Shown here: in pieces, positions 43,951 to 52,997 of the stretch
Numbering within the stretch: the stretch's first letter is position 1
Layout of the letters: each line of letters starts with the position of its first letter
Assembly (NCBI GenBank): GCA_910579205.1
Contig: CAJTTD010000008.1
Location: 1 to 64,000, forward strand
Length of the DNA: 64,000 nucleotides
Source: an uncultured Christensenella sp.
GTDB lineage: Bacteria > Bacillota > Clostridia > Christensenellales > Pumilibacteraceae
Direction: 5' to 3'
Notes under the pieces: generated by a model
What the model saw: the letters and a program-made list of their open reading frames with translations, nothing else
Databases searched by the model: none
What the model was told of the DNA's origin: nothing
Translations under genes and position numbers: made by a program

Positions 43951-44889
43951 CTAAATATCTTTACAGTAGAACTTGCAAACTTCGTCGAACGTGGGGATAC
44001 TTTCGCTTGCGCCCCGCCGCGACACGCTAAGCGCCGCCGCCCGCGTTGCAAACGTGCAAGCTTCCTTAAACGAATACATACCTATATGCGGATACGTTAG
44101 CGCAAGCGCACCCACAAACGTATCGCCCGCCCCCGTGGTATCCACTACGCTCGTTTTGCACGCGGGGATATGCGCAGCCAACCGCGCGCCGTCCGAAATA
44201 GCCGCGCCGCGCGCGCCGAGAGTGATCACCACATACGGCACGCCGAACGCATGGAACTTTTCTATAGCAGCGTTCTGCGACGCGCTGTCCGTGGGATTTA
44301 TCCCCGTCAATATTTTGGTTTCCGTCTCGTTGGGAACTATTATGTCTACGTTATAATAAAGATCGTCGGGGAGCGTCTTTGCAGGCGCGGGATTGAGTAT
44401 AGTCGTCATGCCGATGGAGCGCGCTTTTCTCAACGCGTATGCGACTATATACAACGGAACTTCGAGCTGACAAAGCAGCGTGTCGTTCTCCGTAGCATAA
44501 TTAAGCGCTTCGTCCACGTCCGACTTGGTTATGCCGGAGTTCGCGCCGCTGTACACCATTATGCGATTGTCCTTGCCCGAGATAGTAACTATAGCCGTAC
44601 CCGTAGGGCGGTTTACCTTGCTTACGAACTCCGTATCCACACCGAATTCGGCGAGCTTTTGCAAAAGCTCCTCGCCCGCAAGGTCTTTTCCGACATGTCC
44701 TATGAATTTAACGGCGGGTTTTCTGCCGCTGCGGTCGCCGCCCAAGCGTGCTATCGCCACCGCTTGATTTGCGCCCTTGCCGCCCAAGCCGCTCTCGCAA
44801 CTGTCGGCGATCACCGTCTCGCCCTTTTTGGGCAACTGCTCTACCTCGACCGAAATATCCTTATTAATACTGCCGAGTACGTATATCAT
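43951..44889 (-). CDS. rbsK: Ribokinase (PfkB family)
   Basis: A PfkB-family sugar kinase of 312 residues, most like ribokinase, forming ribose-5-phosphate from ribose and ATP. Signatures are the N-terminal GGKGANQAVAIARLG and the C-terminal TTGAGDTFVGAL with the catalytic Asp. PNETE (residues about 185) binds substrate in ribokinases. The start at 44889 overlaps the upstream transporter stop as ATGA and has an AAGGAGA site; an ATG at 44907 is also in frame. Co-transcription with a phosphate-type transporter, rather than a ribose transporter, is unusual. Confidence 0.9.
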   Translation of the reverse strand: MIYVLGSINKDISVEVEQLPKKGETVIADSCESGLGGKGANQAVAIARLGGDRSGRKPAVKFIGHVGKDLAGEELLQKLAEFGVDTEFVSKVNRPTGTAIVTISGKDNRIMVYSGANSGITKSDVDEALNYATENDTLLCQLEVPLYIVAYALRKARSIGMTTILNPAPAKTLPDDLYYNVDIIVPNETETKILTGINPTDSASQNAAIEKFHAFGVPYVVITLGARGAAISDGARLAAHIPACKTSVVDTTGAGDTFVGALALTYPHIGMYSFKEACTFATRAAALSVSRRGASESIPTFDEVCKFYCKDI

Positions 44890-46730
44890 ACCGAGTCTCC
44901 TTGACATTGCTCGATACCGCCGTCTTCCTTTCCTTCCGTCATAGCCGCTTGCGCGTCGGGTACGCCCTTGGCTTCCGATGTAGCCGCAACGTCCGCAGCG
45001 GGGTCTATCTCGCGCAAGCTCGACCCGTTGTACCGCCGCTCGTGCGTCAAGCGCTTTTGCTCTTCCGCTATCTTCTCCATAGCCTCGCGCTGCGAGCCGG
45101 ACGGAGATTTAATGGAAAACGCGATGTTTGTCAAATGGTCGGCTATTCTCTCGAGCGCGCTTATGGTCGAATAGAAATACGTTCCGCTTTCCACCGAACA
45201 CCCGCCCGAATTGAGCCGCTGTATATGGTTGTTGCCGAGCAACCGCTTCATCATGTCAACTTCGTTTTCAAGATCGGCAAAGCCTTTGAGCTTATATGTC
45301 GCGTTGTTTTCGAAAATGAACATCGCCTCGTCGAACATAGCCATTACCTTTTCGTACATGGTCTCCAATTCGTCGAGCGCATCTTGTGTAAACTTGCAAT
45401 CGGAATCCAACATGGCTTGCGCGTATTCCACAAAGTTTTCGGCGTGGTCCGCTATACGCTCTATGTCGCTTACAACATGGAAAAGCGATCCTACAAACTT
45501 TTCGTCCGCGCGCGTGAGCGATTCCGCCGACAGCTTTATCAAGTACTTAGCCACGCCCATGTTTATGTAGTTGATCTTTTGCTCGCTCTTTTGAACTTTT
45601 TCACGGTCGGAAACATCGAGTTTTAACAGCGCGGTCATGGCGCGTTTGAGGTTGGACTTGGCGAGCGTTCCCATATTGTCCACTTCTTGCTTGACCTGCG
45701 CGACCGCAATGGGCGGCGTCTGCAAAAATCTGTCGTCTATATAATACATATGCGGGCGGTCTTCCTGTTCGCTCCGCTTTTCGCGCACAACGAGCGATGC
45801 GAACTTGGTAAGCTGCTTTATGAACGGCAAAAGCAGCGCCGTAGTTACCACATTGAATACGACGTGGAACATTGCTACTTGGAACTCGGGTTTGCTGAAA
45901 CATTTTTGCAACAGCCAAACTATCTTATCCGACAACGGCCAAATGATCGCGGTAAACACAACAGTGCCGATCACGTTGAACATGAGGTGAATGACCGCCG
46001 TTCGCTTGGCATTGGTACTCGCGCCGAGCGACGCTATCATAGCTGTAACGCAAGTACCTATGTTAGTCCCCAAAACAATGAATAAAGCGCACGACAGCGG
46101 CATTGCATCTGCCCCTATCATCGAAATAATAATGCCCGTAACCGCCGAAGAACTCTGTATGACCGCCGTAAATACCATTCCCAAAAGAATGAGAAGCAAC
46201 GGGAAGTTTATATGCTGAAAAGCTTCGGTTATGGCGGTTTTGACTGTATCGTTATTAAACGCTCCACTCATAAGATCGAGACCGATGAATATAAGTCCGA
46301 AACCGCCGAGAATGCCGCCTATGCGCTTGTACTTTTCCTTTTTGAAAAAAGTAATCATAAGCGCGCCGACAACTGCGAATATGCCGAAGTATGTACCGAG
46401 ATTAAATGTAGACAACGACGCGAGAATGGCGGTAACTGTAGTGCCGATATTCGCGCCCATGATGATAGCCGTCGCTTGCACCAGCGTCATAAGTCCCGCA
46501 TTCACGAACCCTATGACCATGACGGTCGTAGCCGCCGAGCTTTGTATTATAGCGGTAACGGCAGCGCCCACTCCAACACCGGAAAACCGATTATTGGATA
46601 TCTTACCGACAAGCTTGCGCATGCCCTTACCCGCGCTACGCTCCAATCCGTCCGACATAAACTTCATGCCGAACATAAATACGCCGAGACCGGCTATCAA
46701 GGACAGTACGCTTAACAATACTTCGTTCAA
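44886..46730 (-). CDS. Na/Pi cotransporter with PhoU-like domain
   Basis: A 614-residue Na/Pi cotransporter family protein. The duplicated core (TAIIQSSAATTVMVIGF and TAVIQSSSAVTGIIISM, each followed by GxNIGTxVTA) spans residues 1-310. A C-terminal helical domain resembles PhoU (residues about 345-560; RIADHAENFVEYAQ and ERIADHLTNIAFSI are the repeated PhoU signatures). It starts with TTG at 46730, preceded by GGGAAG; the N-terminus fits the family only with this start. It probably exports or balances phosphate. A paralogue without PhoU lies at 12967. Confidence 0.9.
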   Translation of the reverse strand: MNEVLLSVLSLIAGLGVFMFGMKFMSDGLERSAGKGMRKLVGKISNNRFSGVGVGAAVTAIIQSSAATTVMVIGFVNAGLMTLVQATAIIMGANIGTTVTAILASLSTFNLGTYFGIFAVVGALMITFFKKEKYKRIGGILGGFGLIFIGLDLMSGAFNNDTVKTAITEAFQHINFPLLLILLGMVFTAVIQSSSAVTGIIISMIGADAMPLSCALFIVLGTNIGTCVTAMIASLGASTNAKRTAVIHLMFNVIGTVVFTAIIWPLSDKIVWLLQKCFSKPEFQVAMFHVVFNVVTTALLLPFIKQLTKFASLVVREKRSEQEDRPHMYYIDDRFLQTPPIAVAQVKQEVDNMGTLAKSNLKRAMTALLKLDVSDREKVQKSEQKINYINMGVAKYLIKLSAESLTRADEKFVGSLFHVVSDIERIADHAENFVEYAQAMLDSDCKFTQDALDELETMYEKVMAMFDEAMFIFENNATYKLKGFADLENEVDMMKRLLGNNHIQRLNSGGCSVESGTYFYSTISALERIADHLTNIAFSIKSPSGSQREAMEKIAEEQKRLTHERRYNGSSLREIDPAADVAATSEAKGVPDAQAAMTEGKEDGGIEQCQGDSV

Positions 46731-46761
46731 ATTGCACTTCCCGTGTCGTTAGTACGATTCG

Positions 46762-46790
46762 ATTATACGATAATTTGCGTATCTTGTCAA
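46762..46790 (-). promoter_or_regulatory. Promoter of Na/Pi-rbsK operon
   Basis: Minus-strand TTGACA (46790-46785), 17-base spacer, TATAAT (46767-46762), exact consensus. Confidence 0.82.
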
Positions 46791-46822
46791 CAATATTCGC
46801 AAAGCTTGCCGCAAGCGCGCCG

Positions 46823-47368
46823 TTATCGCGCCAACACGGATGCGGACACGGTTTTTGCGCACTCTTCGCCCGCTAACAGTTTGACTATCTCCAAGCCGAG
46901 TTCGAGCGAACAGCCCATAGCCTTCGCCGTTGTTATAAGCCCGTCGGTAACTACGCGTTCGTCGCACGGCACACGGCCTTGCATAAGTCCCTCATGCCCG
47001 GGATAGCATACGGCGCGTTTGCCGCGCAGCAATCCGTTAGCGCCGAGAACGTGCGCGGGCGCGGCGCAGATAGCCGCCACGCGTTTGCCGCATTGGAGCG
47101 CGGCTTTAACTGCGGAGATAAGCTTGTCGCACTGCGCAAGCTTGAGCGTGCCCGGCATGCCGCCCGGAATAAATATCATGTCCGCATCCGACATGTCAAC
47201 ATCATCGATAACGGCGTCCGCCGATATCTCTATGCCGTGCGAGCTTACGACGCGCTCGCCGCAAACGGACGTAAGCGTAACGTCTATACCCGCTCGCCGC
47301 AACACGTCTACCACGCAAAGACACTCTATCTCTTCCGTACCGTCGGCTATCATAGCGTAAACTTTCAT
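46823..47368 (-). CDS. DJ-1/PfpI family protein
   Basis: A 181-residue DJ-1/ThiJ/PfpI protein, close to the YajL/DJ-1 group (annotated as protein deglycase or chaperone). The nucleophile-elbow cysteine is C101 in AAICAAPAHVLG, and the paired acidic residue lies in GTEEIE (residues 10-15). PGGMPG and GHEGLM (the second partly conserved) match the family. The activity of DJ-1 proteins is debated. AAGGAGA site. It lies after tldE on the same strand, separated by a hairpin. Confidence 0.9.
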   Translation of the reverse strand: MKVYAMIADGTEEIECLCVVDVLRRAGIDVTLTSVCGERVVSSHGIEISADAVIDDVDMSDADMIFIPGGMPGTLKLAQCDKLISAVKAALQCGKRVAAICAAPAHVLGANGLLRGKRAVCYPGHEGLMQGRVPCDERVVTDGLITTAKAMGCSLELGLEIVKLLAGEECAKTVSASVLAR

Positions 47369-47397
47369 ATCGTCTCCTTACACTCCGTAAAAGCGCA

Positions 47398-47421
47398 GTC
47401 GCGCGGCATTTGCCGCGCGAC
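47398..47421 (-). terminator. Hairpin between tldE and the DJ-1 gene
   Basis: A perfect 11-base GC-rich stem with a two-base loop follows the tldE stop by about 24 bases. The T run after it is weak, so it may be an attenuator or RNA-stability element rather than a full terminator. Confidence 0.55.
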
Positions 47422-47444
47422 CGAACGAAAACATTTTATTATTA

Positions 47445-48773
47445 TCAGTCTTGCTTGCACGAGATCGACAGCGAACCGATGACTACGGACGGCGTTTTTA
47501 CGCCGTAATAGGTGAGTTTTTCGTCGTTGCCTACAGCCGTGATATCGGCAAAGTCGGTCATTATATTGCCTGCGACAGTCATTAGCGATACGGGTTTAAC
47601 GAGCTTGCCGCCCTTTATCTCGTAACCGCTCGCCTGAAGCGAATAGTTGCCCGACTGACCGTTGATACCCGTAGCTACGCCGCCGAGGTCGGTTATGTAA
47701 ATACCGTCGCCCACAAACTTAAACAGCTCGTCTTGAGTTTTGTCGCCCGCTTTTACCGTAGTGAACGTTATGGCGGGGCGAACGTTGCCGCCCGACAGTC
47801 TGCCGTTGCCCGTGGACTTTACTCCCGCGCGCTTGGCGGTGTCCAAGTCGTACACATAGCCCGTAGGCACGCCCTTGTCTATGAGCGTTTTGTTTTTGCA
47901 CGGCACGCCTTCGTCGTCGAACGCGCCGCAGAAAACTTCGTCGCCTATGGGCGTTTCTTCCAATGTCAACAGCTCGGAAAACGCTTTAGTTCCGATCTTG
48001 CCTTTCAACAGCGAAACGTTCTGTTCCACCGCAAACGCCGAAAAACCGCTCTGCAGCGTGGCGAACAGCACCGCAACGCAATCGGGCGAATACACTACTT
48101 TGTACTTGCCGCTCTTTACCGTTTCGCCGCCGAACTGTTTTACCGTGTCGTCGATGAGTTTGGATACGAATGCGTCCACGTCGAAGCCGTCTACGGTCTT
48201 AAGGATATCGTAGTTCATGCCGCTCTGTATCTCTTCGCCGCTTACTGCTTTGACTTGCGCCATGACCATAACATAGTTTGTCTCGCCTTTTACGTCCAGT
48301 CCGTTGCTGTTGACTATCTGCAACGCGCCATACGAATATCTGACCGTTACATTGACAAGCTCTATTCGCTTATCGCCCGCGAGCGTTTTTGCCGATATCT
48401 GTTTTGCGATATCCACAAAGGTAGACGCCGGGGTGTTTTTAAGCGACTCACTGAAATTATCGACTTTTTCGTATTTGTACTCGTTACCGTTGATAAAGAA
48501 ATCGGGGTCAAGCGGATTGCCGTACTTAGCCGAATCTTTAAGCGCGGACACCGCCATGTCTATAACTTCGTCGTCCACGCGATCGGATGCAAATACGCCG
48601 CACTTGCCGTCCACAAGACCGCGGACTTTCATCGAGCCGTTGTCGGCGACGGTCAAGTTTTCAAGCTCGTTATTGAACATGGAGACGGACATTTCGCTTT
48701 CCGTCTGTATGCGGGTCTCGAACTGTTCTATACCCGCGGCTTTTGCCGCTTTGAAAAGTTTTTCTATATTCAT
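47445..48773 (-). CDS. tldE: TldE/PmbA metalloprotease subunit
   Basis: TldE (PmbA), 442 residues, the non-catalytic partner in the TldD/TldE heterodimer. The complex degrades unfolded peptides and matures some ribosomal peptides such as microcin B17. Family features are the N-terminal SMFNNELENLTVADNGSM, KYKVVYSPDCVAVLFATLQS, and the C-terminal SGGNVRPAITFTTVKAG and ITDLGGVATGINGQSGNYSL. There is no HEXXXH, as expected for TldE. The start is coupled to the tldD stop as TAATG with GGAGAG upstream; the frame open to 48869 runs over tldD. Confidence 0.93.
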   Translation of the reverse strand: MNIEKLFKAAKAAGIEQFETRIQTESEMSVSMFNNELENLTVADNGSMKVRGLVDGKCGVFASDRVDDEVIDMAVSALKDSAKYGNPLDPDFFINGNEYKYEKVDNFSESLKNTPASTFVDIAKQISAKTLAGDKRIELVNVTVRYSYGALQIVNSNGLDVKGETNYVMVMAQVKAVSGEEIQSGMNYDILKTVDGFDVDAFVSKLIDDTVKQFGGETVKSGKYKVVYSPDCVAVLFATLQSGFSAFAVEQNVSLLKGKIGTKAFSELLTLEETPIGDEVFCGAFDDEGVPCKNKTLIDKGVPTGYVYDLDTAKRAGVKSTGNGRLSGGNVRPAITFTTVKAGDKTQDELFKFVGDGIYITDLGGVATGINGQSGNYSLQASGYEIKGGKLVKPVSLMTVAGNIMTDFADITAVGNDEKLTYYGVKTPSVVIGSLSISCKQD

Positions 48774-50170
48774 TATACAGTCTCTCCTTTGCCGCCAACG
48801 GTCATTTCCGCCACGCGCAGCGTAGGCTGACCGACCGCGGCGCAAACCGAACCGGACGCCGCTCCGCACATACCCGCGGAAAGCTCAGCGTCGTTGCCTA
48901 CCATATCTATCTTGGGAAGTATCTCGTATCCGAAGCCCACAAGACAAGCTTGCTTGACAAGATGATCGAGCTTTCCGTCTTTTACCACATACGTCTTTGC
49001 CGATGTAAAGTTGAATTTATCGGTTGTGGGATCGACCGATCCGCCGTTGAACGACACGCAGTACAATCCGTATTTAGTAGCCTTGATTATCTCTTCTGGA
49101 GTAGACTTGCCCGACGCTATGTACGTGTTGGTCATGCGCGTAGTGGGCATGTATTTGTACGATTCGCGGCGGCACGCGCCCGTAGACTTCATGTTCATGC
49201 GTCTGCCGTCAAACGTATCCACCATGTACGATTTGAGCACGCCGTTTTCTATCAAAACGTTGCGCGTGGACGGCTCGCCTTCGTCGTCGAAGTTCTCGCT
49301 GCCCCAACCGTGGTCGAGCGTTCCGTCATCTATGGCGGTAACTATATCGGACGCTATCTTTTGTCCGAGCTTGCCCGCAAACGGCGACGAATTGTGCGAT
49401 ATGGCAGTGCCTTCGAGCGGGTGTCCGCACGCTTCGTGGAAAAGCACTCCGCCAAACTTATTGCCTATGATAACGGGCATGACTCCCGACGGGCATTCGG
49501 GCGCGTCGAGTAACGCTACGGCATCCTCCGCCGCTTCCTTAGCGCCTTTAACATAATCGATATCGCTCAAGAACTCCACGCCTTTGCTAAGTCCGGGCGA
49601 AAACATGCCTACTTCGAACGCGCCGTCGCGCGAAGCTATAGCCGTTGCGGTTACGCGCGTATGCACGCGTCTGTCGCGCACAGTGCGGCTGACTCCTTCT
49701 TTGACGGTAAAGATCTCCACGTACTCGTCCGTCTCATTCATCGAGCATCTGGCATTGACTATAAGCGGAGACGTTTCGTAAATAACTTTCTCGCCGCGTT
49801 TAAGATACTCTATCCGCTCCTCCGTTGTCATAGTATCCGCTTCTTTGGCGGGCGCGTGTTTATCGGGATTTTTAACCTCTTTAAGTTCGCCCGCGTTCAA
49901 CTTTCTTTTACCGTCGAACGACGCCGCAAGCTTTTCGGCAAGCGCGACGAGCGAACTTTCCGACAGATCGGAAGTGTAGCCGTAAACTTGTTGCAAGCCG
50001 CACATGAGCCTGACGCCCGCGCCGTATATCAACTGCGTAGCTACGTTATCGACGCGCTTGTAGTTGAGATCGACGGCGCGCTGGGTCTTGTTTTGCACGT
50101 ACAGTTCGGCAAAATCGGCACCCGTCGCCAACCCCGCGTCCAATACTTTTTTTGCTATTTCAGAATTCAT
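48773..50170 (-). CDS. tldD: TldD metalloprotease subunit
   Basis: TldD, 465 residues, the catalytic zinc subunit. The zinc motif HEACGH lies in GGVLFHEACGHPLEGTAI (family HExxxH), with further family blocks DDEGEPSTRNVLIENGVL and GKSTPEEIIKATKYGLYC. No RiPP precursor gene is visible nearby, so a general peptide-degradation role is likely. The ATG at 50170 has AAAGGAGG; the frame is open to 50212. First gene of tldD-tldE. Confidence 0.94.
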   Translation of the reverse strand: MNSEIAKKVLDAGLATGADFAELYVQNKTQRAVDLNYKRVDNVATQLIYGAGVRLMCGLQQVYGYTSDLSESSLVALAEKLAASFDGKRKLNAGELKEVKNPDKHAPAKEADTMTTEERIEYLKRGEKVIYETSPLIVNARCSMNETDEYVEIFTVKEGVSRTVRDRRVHTRVTATAIASRDGAFEVGMFSPGLSKGVEFLSDIDYVKGAKEAAEDAVALLDAPECPSGVMPVIIGNKFGGVLFHEACGHPLEGTAISHNSSPFAGKLGQKIASDIVTAIDDGTLDHGWGSENFDDEGEPSTRNVLIENGVLKSYMVDTFDGRRMNMKSTGACRRESYKYMPTTRMTNTYIASGKSTPEEIIKATKYGLYCVSFNGGSVDPTTDKFNFTSAKTYVVKDGKLDHLVKQACLVGFGYEILPKIDMVGNDAELSAGMCGAASGSVCAAVGQPTLRVAEMTVGGKGETV

Positions 50171-50191
50171 AGGAATCCTCCTTTGTGTATA

Positions 50192-50233
50192 AGCATAGCA
50201 CAAATGCCCCAAAAAATCAAATCTATATAGATT
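50192..50233 (-). promoter_or_regulatory. tldD promoter with upstream palindrome
   Basis: Minus-strand TTGATT (50220-50215), 17-base spacer, TATGCT (50197-50192). A perfect 14-base palindrome, AATCTATATAGATT (50220-50233), sits between this and the divergent thiN promoter. Confidence 0.6.
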
Positions 50234-50247
50234 AAATTATCATTAAA

Positions 50248-50276
50248 TTGACTTTTTTCAAGTTTGGGCGTATCAT
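50248..50276 (+). promoter_or_regulatory. thiN promoter, leaderless
   Basis: TTGACT (50248-50253), 17-base spacer, TATCAT (50271-50276). Only six bases separate the -10 from the thiN ATG, so transcription should start at or next to the start codon. Confidence 0.65.
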
Positions 50277-50282
50277 ATACGC

Positions 50283-50906
50283 ATGGATAAGCTGTGCATT
50301 ATATTCGGCGCGGGCGAAGTCTTTGAACCGCGCCGCGCCAAGAAAAAAGACGATACCGTGATCGCGGCGGACGGCGGCTACGAAAAAGCGCTTGCCGTCG
50401 GGTTTTCGCCCGACGCGGTAATAGGCGACTTCGACTCGGGCAAACAACCCCAAGGCACTGCCGCGTATGTGATCAAGCTAAATCGAGACAAAGACGATAC
50501 CGACATGCTTGCCGCTATCAAGCTCGGATTGAGGCGCGGACACGATACTTTTGCGATATACGGCGGCGTGGGCGGCAGACTCGATCACACCGTAGCCAAC
50601 TTCGGCGCGCTTGCCTATCTCAACGCATTCGGCGCGCACGGATATCTAATAGACGAAACATCGATCGCCACCGTCATTACGAACGAAAAATTTTGCGTTC
50701 CCAAGTCGGCGAGCGGCGGAGTTTCCGTTTTCGCATACGGCGGCAATGCGAGCGGAGTAACGCTCAAGGGCTTAAAGTTTCCGCTCGACAACGCTACGCT
50801 CACGCCCGAATTTCCCATCGGCGTATCCAATGAAACGGTAAACGGAAAACAAGCCGAAATTACTGTAAAGCAAGGCTCGCTGCTGGTGTTTTTTCCGCGC
50901 CCGTAA
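50283..50906 (+). CDS. thiN: Thiamine pyrophosphokinase
   Basis: Transfers pyrophosphate from ATP to thiamine, giving TDP. 207 residues. Motifs: ADGGYEKAL, VIGDFDSG (metal/ATP site), KDDTDMLAAI, and GGVGGRLDHTVAN (thiamine binding). It is a salvage enzyme, and there is no TPP riboswitch upstream: only six bases separate a good promoter from the ATG, and no Shine-Dalgarno sequence is present. This implies a leaderless mRNA. Divergent from tldD. Confidence 0.93.
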   Translation: MDKLCIIFGAGEVFEPRRAKKKDDTVIAADGGYEKALAVGFSPDAVIGDFDSGKQPQGTAAYVIKLNRDKDDTDMLAAIKLGLRRGHDTFAIYGGVGGRLDHTVANFGALAYLNAFGAHGYLIDETSIATVITNEKFCVPKSASGGVSVFAYGGNASGVTLKGLKFPLDNATLTPEFPIGVSNETVNGKQAEITVKQGSLLVFFPRP

Positions 50907-50980
50907 ATAATTAAGCAAGTGAGATTTTTATAATATTTCGCACGATCGCCGCCATATATATCTGCGGCAAACGCATCGAT

Positions 50981-51430
50981 CTATAAGTCTTTAAGCTCTT
51001 TTACCATTTGTATATACGGCAAACGCTCGTAACCGACCTTGCCGTACAGCCGCGCCGCGCCGTCGTTGCTCGGCGACACTTCCAACCGCATGCGCACGGC
51101 GGTCTTGTAAATTTCTTCCAATTCGGACAAAACATTACCGCCCAGCCCGTTGCCGCGATATTTTTGTTTGATGTAAAGATCTTCTATCATTATGCTTATG
51201 CCGCCGCGTTCGGTGGAATAGCCCTTGGATACCATGGTGTATCCCGCGATGTTGCCGTCAAGCACTATGACATGACCGTCAACAAACGGGAGATCGCTCA
51301 AACAGTCGTCTATGTCCTTATTCAAAATTTCGCGCGGCGCGGGACTGAGCAGCGCGGGAGTCGAGTAAAACTCGGTCATCATGTCAAGCACTTCGGCGCG
51401 GTCTTGCTCTTGCATAGGTCTCAAAAACAT
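50981..51430 (-). CDS. GNAT N-acetyltransferase
   Basis: A 149-residue acetyltransferase of the GNAT fold. Acetyl-CoA motif A is IEDLYIKQKYRGNGLGGNVL (Q/RxxGxG/A present) and motif B is AARLYGKVGYERL. The substrate is unknown. AAGGAGA site. It lies 32 bases after the RadC-like gene on the same strand and is probably co-transcribed with it. Confidence 0.9.
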   Translation of the reverse strand: MFLRPMQEQDRAEVLDMMTEFYSTPALLSPAPREILNKDIDDCLSDLPFVDGHVIVLDGNIAGYTMVSKGYSTERGGISIMIEDLYIKQKYRGNGLGGNVLSELEEIYKTAVRMRLEVSPSNDGAARLYGKVGYERLPYIQMVKELKDL

Positions 51431-51462
51431 GTCGGTCTCCTTTTTGTAAACGTCATAAACAG

Positions 51463-52425
51463 CTATTCGTCGGCGTTAAGTTTATATATAAGCTCGGGCG
51501 ATAGGGACGCACGGCGAAGCGGAACGAAAACAAATTCCACATACCCGTCGTCCGATACTCCGCCGAACGTGTAATAACCGTATTCGGTAAACAGCAGACA
51601 ATCGAGCAACCGAGTGTTGACAGACCGAAGCGCCGCAGACAACGCGGTCATGCTTTCCACGATGTCGAACCGATCGTCAAACACATCGTCGTTGCAAGAT
51701 ACCGTTACATAACGCGCTGACAGCTTATATGCCGAACCCACTATTTCACGCGGGGCGAGCGCAATGCTGTCGTGCTTTTCCACGGCTATCAATCTGAACG
51801 AGCCGTCGAGATACGCAACGCATGCACCCTCCGTACCGCCCGTGAATATAGAACCGAAAAACTCTACCGCTTGCGAATGCGAAGATATTTCTATCTCGCG
51901 CTTGTCGTTCCACAAACCGACAACGCTGAGCATAGGTATCATCTCCGCCGCGCGTTTGGTCATGGACCGCACTTTTATCAGTTCGTTTTTGGGCGCGCGC
52001 ATTACGTCGAGCAGCGAGCCGAACTTATCCAACAGCGCATGCGCGATGGGATTGGTATCTTTGCGCGGTACGGCAAACGATAATAACGTCTCCAATATCT
52101 CTATGTCGCTGAAGCCGTTCAACATAGCGTCGCGACGCGCAGATTCGCGCAATCTCGCTCTATGACCTCTATGGATATTTACGCCCACAGATCTCACCGC
52201 GCGCACGGCTTTGCTTTCGCCCGCAGCGCCGTAACCGACAATTTTGTTGCCGTCGAAGATATCTACCGTATCGCCGTTTAGATACGCGCTTCCGCTTTCG
52301 CGCGGAATATTTCCGCCGTCCGCAGGCAAAAGCATGTCTTCAAACTCTTTAATGCGCTTTACCCGTTCTTGTTCGGCGGCTGCGCGATACGCATTACTTT
52401 CTTTTTCGTATTTACCGTCGTCCAT
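51463..52425 (-). CDS. RadC-like protein lacking the JAMM motif
   Basis: A 320-residue RadC (UPF0758) relative. Residues 95-165 match the helical N-terminal domain (HRARLRESARRD, DIEILETLLSFAVPRKDTNP, KFGSLLDVMRA). The C-terminal half keeps the RadC strand order (GACVAYLDGSFRLIAVEKHD; REIVGSAYKLSARYVTV), but where RadC has HNHPSG and a zinc-binding Asp it reads CNDDVFDDRFD. No JAMM metalloprotease site is present. It has an extra N-terminal region of about 90 residues. The function of RadC is unclear; here it cannot be a JAMM enzyme. Start has GGTGAAG. Confidence 0.85.
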   Translation of the reverse strand: MDDGKYEKESNAYRAAAEQERVKRIKEFEDMLLPADGGNIPRESGSAYLNGDTVDIFDGNKIVGYGAAGESKAVRAVRSVGVNIHRGHRARLRESARRDAMLNGFSDIEILETLLSFAVPRKDTNPIAHALLDKFGSLLDVMRAPKNELIKVRSMTKRAAEMIPMLSVVGLWNDKREIEISSHSQAVEFFGSIFTGGTEGACVAYLDGSFRLIAVEKHDSIALAPREIVGSAYKLSARYVTVSCNDDVFDDRFDIVESMTALSAALRSVNTRLLDCLLFTEYGYYTFGGVSDDGYVEFVFVPLRRASLSPELIYKLNADE

Positions 52426-52637
52426 TGCACTTCACCCGTTTGTGTTGCGTCCATATCACATCACGCATTTATTTAATAACGTTACGCGTTTACAAAAACT
52501 TCGTTTGCAAGCTGCCGTATACCATTATTCGCCCAACGCGAATAACCGCCGCATTTTAAAGTACGTTGCGAAAAAGCTCTTGCAAGATTTTTCATACGTA
52601 TTATATCACAAATACGGCTATATGTAAACACAAAAAG

Positions 52638-52883
52638 CTAAAGCTCGAGATCGTCTTCACCGAACAGCGGACTGTTTAAAAATTCGCTGACCGTCATATC
52701 GAATCCGCCCGCGATCAGTATCACCGTGGAAAGCATACTGTCCGCGATCGCTTCCCGAAATATATTGTTGAGCGTGGAGTGCGTTATACCGCTGTTCATG
52801 GCAAGCCTATAACGCGTCGTACCTCTTTCTTCGAGCAACTGCTCTATCCTAAGGACTAACGCATGGTTCAAACTGTTGCGCAT
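52638..52883 (-). CDS. Small XRE-type HTH protein
   Basis: An 81-residue HTH protein of Cro/C1 type (RIEQLLEERGTTRYRLAMNS, GITHSTLNNIFRE), ending in an acidic tail (FGEDDLEL). It is similar to the small XRE regulators of Bacillota with a GGFDMTVSEFLNS segment. The ribosome site is weak. No neighbouring target is evident. The 212 bases between it and the RadC-like gene hold nothing clear. Confidence 0.72.
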   Translation of the reverse strand: MRNSLNHALVLRIEQLLEERGTTRYRLAMNSGITHSTLNNIFREAIADSMLSTVILIAGGFDMTVSEFLNSPLFGEDDLEL

Positions 52884-52997
52884 ATCTTGTCATCCTATGA
52901 TTATTCGCAACTATAATTTATCACCGTTTGCGCAAATGATATTACTGCGCGCAGTAATATAGCGCATACCAAAAACATTACGACGAGAGACGAAGTA

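Noticed and set aside
12967..46730. The two Na/Pi transporters as a recent duplication.
   Set aside because: They share only family motifs, and one lacks the PhoU domain; they are distant paralogues, not a repeat.
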